Below, piece after piece: positions 36,649 through 42,652 of a stretch of DNA of 42,652 bases. Location: NCBI GenBank assembly GCA_030683705.1, contig JAUXPP010000157.1, positions 1-42,652 on the forward strand, written 5' to 3'. Within the stretch, counting starts at the first letter, position 1; the number at the start of each line of letters is the position of its first letter. Below the pieces are notes generated by a model. That model saw only the letters and a program-made list of their open reading frames with translations. It did no database searches and was not told where the DNA came from. The DNA comes from Polaromonas sp. (lineage in GTDB: Bacteria; Pseudomonadota; Gammaproteobacteria; Burkholderiales; Burkholderiaceae_C). Position numbers and translations under genes: made by a program.

Positions 36649-37074
36649 TCACGCCCTTCCGCAGCTGGCCGCCGTGGCCATCAGGTCTTCCCGCAGCGCC
36701 AGCGACACCTTGCCCGACACCGAATACGGGTCGAGCTCGGCCTTCTCGGAGTACTTCAGCAGGATGGAGGTGTTGACATTGGCCACGTTGACCTGGCCCA
36801 TGGTCCAGCCGCCGAAACGGCGCTCGCTGATTTCCTCGTAATGCAGCAGCACCACATCGGTATGGCGCGGGTCTTTCTGGATGTGGCCGTAGAGGTCGCT
36901 GACCTGGGCGCGGCCGCCCTCCAGCGCCTGCAGGAAGATGCCGCCGCCGTAACACAGGATGCCGGTGATGCCCATCGCCGGGTTGTGGCTGCGCGACTGG
37001 GCCAGGATGGATTCGGTGACTTCGCTGGAGCCGGGATCGGCCGAGCGGCTGGCGTAAAGAAGGCGTACCAACAT
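36649..37074 (-). CDS. BLUF domain blue-light sensor protein
   Basis: A 141-residue protein that is essentially one BLUF domain with a short C-terminal extension. The flavin-binding residues are all recognisable: Tyr7 in LLYASR, Asn31 in SHNPAMGITGILCY, Gln49 in IFLQALEGG, and the Trp90/Met92 pair in FGGWTMG. BLUF domains bind FAD and respond to blue light by a hydrogen-bond switch. No output domain is fused, so it must signal through a partner. AAGGA precedes the ATG by 9 bases, and the gene starts 12 bases after folE, so they form an operon. Confidence 0.92.
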   Translation of the reverse strand: MLVRLLYASRSADPGSSEVTESILAQSRSHNPAMGITGILCYGGGIFLQALEGGRAQVSDLYGHIQKDPRHTDVVLLHYEEISERRFGGWTMGQVNVANVNTSILLKYSEKAELDPYSVSGKVSLALREDLMATAASCGRA

Positions 37075-37086
37075 ATCGATATTTCC

Positions 37087-37818
37087 TTAGCTGCTCTTCT
37101 TTGGAATGAGGGACAAAAACTCGCGGCGCAGGTTCGGGTCCTTGAGAAAGACACCGCGCATCACCGAATTGATCATCTTGCTGTCCATGTCCTTGACGCC
37201 GCGCCAGCCCATGCAGAAGTGGCTGGCTTCCATCACGATGGCCAGGCCGTCGGGCCGGGTTTTCTGCTGGATCAGGTCGGCCAGTTGCACCACGGCTTCT
37301 TCCTGGATCTGCGGGCGGCCCATGATCCACTCGGCCAGGCGCGCATATTTGGACAGGCCGATCACGTTGGTGTGTTCGTTGGGCATCACGCCTATCCAGA
37401 GCTGGCCGATGACCGGGCAGAAGTGGTGCGAGCAGGCGCTGCGGACGGTGATCGGGCCGACGATGATCAGCTCGTTGAGGTGTTCGGCGTTGGGGAACTC
37501 GGTGATGCTGGGGCCGGGCACGTAGCGTCCCTTGAAAACCTCGTTGAGGTACATCTTGGCCACGCGGCGCGCGGTATTGCGGGTGTTGTGGTCGCCCACC
37601 GTGTCGATCACCAGGCTGTCGAGCACGCCCTGCATCTTGCCCTCGACCTCATCCAGCAGCTTTTCCAGTTCGCCCGGCTCGATGAATGCCGCGATGTTGT
37701 CGTTGGCGTTGAAGCGCTTTTTGGCCGCGGCCAGGCGTTCACGGATCTTGACGGAGACCGGTGTGCCCTCTTCGTCAGGGGCCGGCTGGCCTGCGGGTGC
37801 GTCGGATTTCATAAGCAT
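37087..37818 (-). CDS. folE: GTP cyclohydrolase I
   Basis: A 243-residue enzyme that converts GTP to dihydroneopterin triphosphate, the entry step of folate/pterin synthesis. The zinc and active-site residues are present: Cys and His in SACSHHFCPVIG and the later Cys in ASHFCMGWRG. Substrate segments GVMPNEHTNVIGLSKYARL and QEEAVVQLADLI are conserved. The N-terminus (DAPAGQPAPDEEG) is variable. The ATG at 37818 was chosen; an upstream TTG (37824) and a later ATG (37812) are possible. nudB, the next pathway step, is 3 kb upstream on the same strand. Confidence 0.96.
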   Translation of the reverse strand: MLMKSDAPAGQPAPDEEGTPVSVKIRERLAAAKKRFNANDNIAAFIEPGELEKLLDEVEGKMQGVLDSLVIDTVGDHNTRNTARRVAKMYLNEVFKGRYVPGPSITEFPNAEHLNELIIVGPITVRSACSHHFCPVIGQLWIGVMPNEHTNVIGLSKYARLAEWIMGRPQIQEEAVVQLADLIQQKTRPDGLAIVMEASHFCMGWRGVKDMDSKMINSVMRGVFLKDPNLRREFLSLIPKKSS

Positions 37819-37869
37819 GGCCAATGTTACCAGCCCGCCCGGAATCGGTCATTCCCCGGGTTCACAGAG

Positions 37870-37929
37870 GGTTTAGGCCCTCAAGCCAACACAGGCAAGG
37901 GTAGGCAGCTATAAATTCAGGAGCACTTT
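37870..37929 (-). repeat. repeat family B copy covering the 3' end of the DNA ligase gene
   Basis: The minus strand reads AAAGTGCTCCTGAATTTATA, then GCTGCCTACCC and GGCTTGAGGGCC. Within it GTG CTC CTG AAT TTA TAG gives the last five ligase residues (VLLNL) and the stop codon. It shares TGCTCCTGAAT with the copy at 17824. Confidence 0.65.
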
Positions 37930-39633
37930 AAGGTCATCCAGGGAATTGGCCTGGTGCAGCGGCTTGTCGTCGCGGATGCGCAGCATGCGCGGAAAACGCA
38001 CGGCGATGCCGCTTTTGTGGCGCGGACTGGGGTTGATGCCCTCGAAACCCAGCTCGAACACCAGCGTCGGCCGCACGCTGCGCACCGGGCCGAACTTTTC
38101 CAGCGAGGTCTTGCGGATCACGCTGTCGATGCGCTTGAACTCCTCGTCGGTGAGGCCGGAATAAGCCTTGGCAAACGCGACCAATTGAAGACCTTCCGGC
38201 TGGGCAGCTTGCCTTTTCGTTATGGCCCGCACCACCGCCTCGGCCTCTTCGGCATCCCGCGGCGCCCGGTTCCAGACCGCAAAGGTGTAGTCGGTGTAGA
38301 GCGAAGCGCGGCGCCCGTGGCCGGCTTGCGCATAAATCAGCACGCAGTCGATGGTCATGGGCTCTATCTTCCATTTCCACCACAGGCCGTCGACCTTGGT
38401 ACGGCCGGTGCCATAGGCCGCGTCCAGGCGCTTGAGCATGAAACCTTCGACGCCGCGCTGGCGCGACTCGCGGCGCAGGGCTGCAAAGGCTTCCCAGGAC
38501 GGCAGCTGTTCGATCGGCGAGATTCTCAGCGGGGTGGCGGACAGCAGTTGTTCGAGCCGCTCCCGCCGGACACGCTGTGCTTGGGCACGCAGGTCCTGGC
38601 CGCCAAGCTCCAGCAGGTCGTAGGCCATGAAGGTCACCGGCACATCGGCCAGTATTTTTTTACCCAGGGTCTTGCGGCCTATGCGTTGCTGCAGCAGCGC
38701 AAAGCCGGCCGGGCGGCCGGCTCCGGCGTCCGTCGCATCAGCGCCTGCGGCCCACACCAGAATCTCGCCGTCGAGCACCGTGCCGTCGGGCAGCGCCTGC
38801 GCCAGCGCCACGATTTCGGGGAAACGCTCGGTGACCAGTTCCTCGCCGCGCGACCACAGCCAGACCTGGCCGGCGCGTTTGACGATCTGCCCGCGGATGC
38901 CGTCGTACTTCCACTCGACCTGCCAGTCATCGACCGGGCCCAGCCTGGCATCGAGTGCCTGGACCGGCGCGTCGAGCTGGTGCGCCAGGAAAAACGGGTA
39001 AGGCTGGCCGGCGTCCATCACATCGGTGCTGCCGGCCTCCCCCGCTGCAGCCAGCAGCGCCTCGTATTTGAGCGCCGACGGCATCACCTTGGCGTCCATG
39101 TAGCCCATCATGCGCTGCGCAATGCGTTTCGCGTCCACGCCGGCGTGCGCCGCCAGCGCGCGCTGCACCAGCAGCTTGCTGACACCGACCCGGAAGCCGC
39201 CGCCGACCAGCTTGACCAGCAGGAAGCGGCCCTGGGCATCGAGCTCCTGCCAGTAGCCGCGCACGCGGCGCGCCACCTCGTCCTCCGGCAGGCCACGCAG
39301 CGGCAGCAGGCGGTTTTCCACCCAGTCGGCCAGGCCCAGGTCCGACTCCGTCGCCTGCAGCGGCAGGACGTAGGCGATGGTCTCCGCCAGGTCGCCAACC
39401 GCCTGGTAACACTCCTCGAACAGCCAGTCTTCAATGCCGGCCGTCTCGCAGGCCAGAGCGCGCAGGGTCGCGGTCTTCACCACCTGGCGCGGCTTGCCGC
39501 CCGCCAGGAAATACACCGCCCAGGCCGCGTCGGGCGCCGGCGTGCGCGCGAAGTAGCGCTGCAGCGCCTCGACCTTGGTGTTGGTGGAGGTGGTGCCATC
39601 CAGCTCGGCAAACAGCCGCGCGAAGTGTTTCAT
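37909..39633 (-). CDS. ATP-dependent DNA ligase
   Basis: A 574-residue ligase of the bacterial type usually linked to an MBL-fold exonuclease. The N-terminal DNA-binding domain (about 1-215) precedes the adenylation domain, with nucleotidyl-acceptor Lys242 in VEWKYDGIRGQI. Other motifs are DGEILVW, FMAYDLLELGG, GVEGFMLKRLDA and WWKWKIEPMTIDCVLIY. It is distinct from the NAD-dependent replicative LigA and is thought to serve repair. The C-terminal VLLNL and stop come from a family B repeat. It overlaps the exonuclease gene by 4 bases (ATGA). Confidence 0.93.
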   Translation of the reverse strand: MKHFARLFAELDGTTSTNTKVEALQRYFARTPAPDAAWAVYFLAGGKPRQVVKTATLRALACETAGIEDWLFEECYQAVGDLAETIAYVLPLQATESDLGLADWVENRLLPLRGLPEDEVARRVRGYWQELDAQGRFLLVKLVGGGFRVGVSKLLVQRALAAHAGVDAKRIAQRMMGYMDAKVMPSALKYEALLAAAGEAGSTDVMDAGQPYPFFLAHQLDAPVQALDARLGPVDDWQVEWKYDGIRGQIVKRAGQVWLWSRGEELVTERFPEIVALAQALPDGTVLDGEILVWAAGADATDAGAGRPAGFALLQQRIGRKTLGKKILADVPVTFMAYDLLELGGQDLRAQAQRVRRERLEQLLSATPLRISPIEQLPSWEAFAALRRESRQRGVEGFMLKRLDAAYGTGRTKVDGLWWKWKIEPMTIDCVLIYAQAGHGRRASLYTDYTFAVWNRAPRDAEEAEAVVRAITKRQAAQPEGLQLVAFAKAYSGLTDEEFKRIDSVIRKTSLEKFGPVRSVRPTLVFELGFEGINPSPRHKSGIAVRFPRMLRIRDDKPLHQANSLDDLKVLLNL

Positions 39634-40676
39634 GGCGCCGGCCCTTGTGCCGCCGGATCGGGCGCTGCAGGCGGGACCGCCTCCTCGACCGGGTCGTCGC
39701 CGTATTCGGTATGAAAGGCCTCGGCCTGCAGGCCCTGCTCGCTCAGGTAACGCACCAGCACCGGCACGCTGCCATGGGTCACGATCACACGCTGGGCACC
39801 GGTCGCGCCTATCGCGCCCATCAGGCCGGGCCAGTCGGCGTGGTCGCTGAGCACAAAGCCCTTGTCGTAGCCACCACGCCGGCGCGCGCCGCGCAGCTGC
39901 ATCCAGCCGCTGGCAAACGCATCGCTGAAATCACCAAAACGCCGAGCCCATGGCCCGCCAGCCGCACTCGGCGGGCACAAGACCAGCGCACGTTTGAAGT
40001 CGGCCGGGTCCTTGACCTCATCGACCGTCAGCGTGGGCGGCAAAGCCACCCCCGCTGCACGGTAGGCGGTATTGAGCGTCTGCACCGCCCCATGCACGAT
40101 GATGGGTGCGATGGAGGGGTCCACCCCGCTGAGGATGCGCTGCGCCTTGCCGAAGCTGTAACACATGAGCACGCTGGCGCGGCCCAGCGCCACGTTCGCG
40201 GCCCACCAGCTGTTGATCTCGGCAAACAGCTCGGCATCGGGGCGCCAGCGGTAAACCGGCAGGCCGAAGGTGGACTCGGTGATAAACACATCGCAGCGCA
40301 CCGGCTCGAACGGTGTGCAGGTGGCGTCGGGCGCCACCTTGTAGTCGCCGCTGGCGACCCAGGTCTGGCCGGCATGCCCCAGGCGCACCTGTGCCGAGCC
40401 CAGCACATGGCCGGCCGGGTGCAGTGACAAGCTGACGCCGTGATGAACGATCTGCTCGCCGTAATCGAGGTTTTGCAGCGTGATGCCCTGGCCCAGGCGT
40501 GAGCGCAACACGCCTTCGGCCGGTGTGGCCGCCAGGTAGTGGCCGTGGCCCAAACGCGCATGGTCGGCATGGGCATGGGTGATGACGGCGCGGTCCACCG
40601 GCCGCCAGGGGTCGATGTAGAAGTCACCGGGCGGGCAGTACAGGCCTTCGGGCCGCTGGACGATCAGATCCTGCAT
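39630..40676 (-). CDS. ligase-associated DNA exonuclease (MBL fold)
   Basis: A 348-residue metallo-beta-lactamase-fold protein. The metal motif is HAHADH (His34, His36, Asp38, His39). AGHVLGSAQVRL, WVASGDYKVAPDATCTPFEP and VLSDHADWPGL follow, the pattern of beta-CASP-like nucleases found beside ATP-dependent ligases. It probably processes DNA ends before sealing by the ligase, since both are co-translated with an ATGA overlap. The ligase-associated helicase and phosphoesterase of the complete four-gene set are not adjacent. Confidence 0.92.
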   Translation of the reverse strand: MQDLIVQRPEGLYCPPGDFYIDPWRPVDRAVITHAHADHARLGHGHYLAATPAEGVLRSRLGQGITLQNLDYGEQIVHHGVSLSLHPAGHVLGSAQVRLGHAGQTWVASGDYKVAPDATCTPFEPVRCDVFITESTFGLPVYRWRPDAELFAEINSWWAANVALGRASVLMCYSFGKAQRILSGVDPSIAPIIVHGAVQTLNTAYRAAGVALPPTLTVDEVKDPADFKRALVLCPPSAAGGPWARRFGDFSDAFASGWMQLRGARRRGGYDKGFVLSDHADWPGLMGAIGATGAQRVIVTHGSVPVLVRYLSEQGLQAEAFHTEYGDDPVEEAVPPAAPDPAAQGPAP

Positions 40677-40784
40677 GTCGGGCAGTCACTCATGGAAAGA
40701 ATCAAAAGGCCAGAATAAGCCAGCCCCGGGGCCGGCGCCTGTAGGCGGCGGGAGCCAGCCGGCGTGCGCGGGTGGCTGGCGCCA

Positions 40785-41231
40785 TCACGCCATGAACTGC
40801 GGCAGCATCAGGATGGCCTCGGCATTCGACGGCGAGTAACACCGGTCTGCCGCCTCGCGCCAGGGCAGCCACTGGAAAGCCGTGTGTTCGCGCGGGCTCA
40901 GGGCCACGGCCGTGCCCTGCGGCACGCACAGGCTGAACACGTGTTCGGTGTTGCGTGTCACGCCGGGCGCATAACGCGCGCGCCAGGCCGGGTAGATGTC
41001 GTACACATTGGCCAGACCCCAGTCGCAAAAATCCCCGGGGTTGCCTGCGATGCCGGTTTCTTCGAACACTTCGCGCGCCGCGGTGTGCGCCAGGTCTTCG
41101 CCAAGGCTGTCCCGGGAGCCGGTCACGCTTTGCCAGAAGCCGGGGTGGTCGGCACGTTCGAGCAGCAACACCTCGCGCTGCGGCGTGTGGATCACCACCA
41201 GTACCGACTCCGGGATCTTGTAAAGCGTCAT
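40785..41231 (-). CDS. nudB: dihydroneopterin triphosphate diphosphatase NudB
   Basis: A 148-residue Nudix hydrolase that removes pyrophosphate from dihydroneopterin triphosphate, the product of FolE. The Nudix box reads GSRDSLGEDLAHTAAREVFE ETG, with one extra residue before the first Glu. The flanking LLLERADHPGFWQSVTG and HTAFQWLPWREA are NudB-like. It lies downstream of aspS in the same orientation, a known neighbourhood. Confidence 0.93.
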   Translation of the reverse strand: MTLYKIPESVLVVIHTPQREVLLLERADHPGFWQSVTGSRDSLGEDLAHTAAREVFEETGIAGNPGDFCDWGLANVYDIYPAWRARYAPGVTRNTEHVFSLCVPQGTAVALSPREHTAFQWLPWREAADRCYSPSNAEAILMLPQFMA

Positions 41232-41264
41232 AGCGGCCCTCGACCGTCAGCCAGCGAAACCTTC

Positions 41265-41323
41265 AAGCCAAATCAGCCCGCAGCGCTTGTCCGACGAGCG
41301 TCAACAGCTATCAATACCATAGC
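41265..41323 (-). repeat. repeat family B copy between aspS and nudB
   Basis: The minus strand reads GCTATGGTATTGATAGCTGT, TGACGCTCG and AAGCGCTGCGGGCTG in the family layout. It fills about half of the 120-base gap between aspS and nudB. Confidence 0.6.
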
Positions 41324-41351
41324 GCCGGATGCCCCGCAGCCGGGACCGGAC

Positions 41352-42652
41352 TCAGACCGCCTGGGGGGTGCGCAGACGGATGTGCAGCTCTTTCAACTGT
41401 TTTTCATCGACCGGGCTCGGCGCATGGGTCAGCAGGCACTGCGCACGCTGGGTCTTGGGGAAGGCAATCACGTCGCGGATGGACTCGGCGCCGGTCATCA
41501 TGGTCACGATGCGGTCCAGGCCGAAGGCCAGGCCGCCGTGCGGCGGCGCGCCGTACTGCAGCGCGTCGAGCAGGAAGCCGAATTTTTCCTGGGCTTCTTC
41601 CGGCCCAATCTTCAGGGCCTTGAACACCTTGTTCTGCACATCGGCGCGGTGGATACGCACCGAGCCGCCGCCGAGCTCCCAGCCGTTGAGCACCATGTCG
41701 TAGGCCTTGGAGATGCATCGGCCCGGGTCGGTGTCCATCCAGTCTTCATGGCCATCCTTGGGCGCCGTGAAGGGGTGGTGCACCGCGCTCCAGCGCTGGG
41801 CGCCCTCGTCGTATTCGAACATCGGGAAGTCCACCACCCACAGCGGCTTCCAGCCGGCCGTGAAGACGCCGGCCTTCTTGCCGAAGGGCGACAGGCCGAT
41901 CTTCAGGCGCAGCGCGCCCATGCTGTCGTTGACGATCTTGGCCTTGTCGGCGCCGAAGAAAATGATGTCGCCGTCCTGTGCGCCTGTGCGCTTGAGGATC
42001 TCCGCCACCGCCGCGTCATGGATGTTCTTGACGATGGGGCTTTGCAGGCCGTCGCGGCCCTTGCTGACGTCGTTGACCTTGATCCAGGCCAGGCCCTTGG
42101 CGCCGTAGATCTTGACGAACTCGGTGTAGCCGTCGATCTCGCCACGGCTCATCTCGGAGCCGCCCGGCACGCGCAGCGCCACCACCCGGCCGCCCGGCGT
42201 GGTGGCCGGGGTGCTGAACACCTTGAAGTCCACATCGGCCATGACACCGGTCAGTTCGGTGAACTCGAGGTTCACGCGCAGGTCTGGCTTGTCGGAGCCG
42301 AAGCGGTGCATGGCGTCGGCATAGGTCATGACCGGGAACTCGCCGAGGTCGGTGGCCAGCACGGTCTTGAAGATATTGCTGATCATGCCCTGGAACATGT
42401 CGCGGATGTCCTGCTCGCCCATGAAGGACGTCTCGATATCGATCTGCGTGAATTCGGGCTGACGGTCGGCGCGCAAGTCCTCGTCACGGAAGCATTTGGT
42501 GATCTGGTAATAACGGTCGAAACCGGCCACCATCAGCAGCTGCTTGAACAGCTGCGGGCTTTTCGGCAGCGCAAAGAACTGGCCTTCGTTGACGCGGCTG
42601 GGCACCAGGTAGTCACGCGCGCCTTCGGGCGTGCTTTTGGTCAGCATCGGGG
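41352..42652 (-). CDS. aspS: aspartyl-tRNA synthetase (partial, N-terminus outside window)
   Basis: The C-terminal 433 or so residues of a class II aminoacyl-tRNA synthetase. Motif 2 is visible as [20 protein letters not shown], the bacterial GAD insertion domain occupies the middle, and motif 3 is [14 protein letters not shown] close to the end. The N-terminal OB-fold anticodon domain (about 160-170 residues) lies beyond base 42652. The Met at 42647 is internal, not the start. Whether it is Asp-specific or Asp/Asn non-discriminating cannot be decided here. Confidence 0.97.
   Translation of the reverse strand, partial: PMLTKSTPEGARDYLVPSRVNEGQFFALPKSPQLFKQLLMVAGFDRYYQITKCFRDEDLRADRQPEFTQIDIETSFMGEQDIRDMFQGMISNIFKTVLATDLGEFPVMTYADAMHRFGSDKPDLRVNLEFTELTGVMADVDFKVFSTPATTPGGRVVALRVPGGSEMSRGEIDGYTEFVKIYGAKGLAWIKVNDVSKGRDGLQSPIVKNIHDAAVAEILKRTGAQDGDIIFFGADKAKIVNDSMGALRLKIGLSPFGKKAGVFTAGWKPLWVVDFPMFEYDEGAQRWSAVHHPFTAPKDGHEDWMDTDPGRCISKAYDMVLNGWELGGGSVRIHRADVQNKVFKALKIGPEEAQEKFGFLLDALQYGAPPHGGLAFGLDRIVTMMTGAESIRDVIAFPKTQRAQCLLTHAPSPVDEKQLKELHIRLRTPQAV

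Noticed and set aside
34658..36841. 727-residue plus-strand open frame across DUF429 and EamA genes
   Set aside because: It crosses three clear minus-strand genes and two repeats and has no recognisable domain; GC-driven lack of stops explains it.
37954..39714. 586-residue plus-strand open frame opposite the DNA ligase
   Set aside because: Shadow frame without domains.
42645..42647. ATG at 42647 as the aspS start
   Set aside because: The reading frame stays open to the window edge and the N-terminal OB-fold domain is missing, so this Met is internal.

Overview
The window is GC-rich chromosomal DNA with densely packed genes. It is most likely from a member of the Burkholderiales, family Comamonadaceae (a Polaromonas/Rhodoferax/Variovorax-like organism). 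The placement rests on protein character, on conserved neighbourhoods (dusB-fis, rhodanese-grxC-secB-gpsA, gpmA-S41 peptidase-ThiF/MoeB, aspS-nudB) and on two families of short interspersed repeats that I recall from that family; no database was searched. No tRNA, rRNA, CRISPR array, insertion sequence or prophage was seen. Both ends cut genes: fis at the left, aspS at the right.

Layout. 1-8.5 kb: fis and dusB, a YqaA-type membrane protein, an RluF-like protein without its catalytic aspartate, ychF, a membrane sensor with a degenerate GGDEF domain, a MOSC protein, a UbiH-type monooxygenase and dsbC. 8.6-17.8 kb: an M61 peptidase, then a TPP riboswitch and the thiamine operon thiC-thiO-thiS-thiG-thiE. 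The thiE product carries a decayed ThiD-like N-terminus, and panB and panC follow. 17.9-20.2 kb: a yqjD/yqjE/yqjK-like operon, a small membrane protein and about 630 bp of repeat-rich noncoding DNA. 20.2-27.8 kb: gpsA, secB, grxC and a rhodanese on the minus strand, then gpmA, an S41 peptidase and a ThiF/MoeB enzyme on the plus strand, facing an AsmA-family gene.

28.1-33.7 kb is the most coherent accessory block. It holds a stand-alone receiver, a NarL-type regulator and a CHASE3 histidine kinase. These are followed by small membrane or periplasmic proteins of stress-associated families: DUF1328, a second DUF883/YqjE set, two BON lipoproteins and CsbD. 33.8-42.6 kb: a secreted nuclease-like protein, DUF2784, DUF429, an EamA transporter, a BLUF blue-light sensor 12 bp behind folE, an ATP-dependent DNA ligase with its associated exonuclease, nudB and aspS.

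Functional links. The thi operon builds the pyrimidine and thiazole parts of thiamine and joins them; its ThiS carrier needs a ThiF-type activating enzyme, and the enzyme at 25.1 kb is a candidate. folE and nudB are the first two steps of pterin/folate synthesis. Repeat family A (GC-rich, with a terminator-like hairpin) and family B (AGCTGC core) sit between genes and also enter coding sequence: family A at the thiG N-terminus, family B inside gpsA and over the stop codons of the ligase and a yqjK-like gene.
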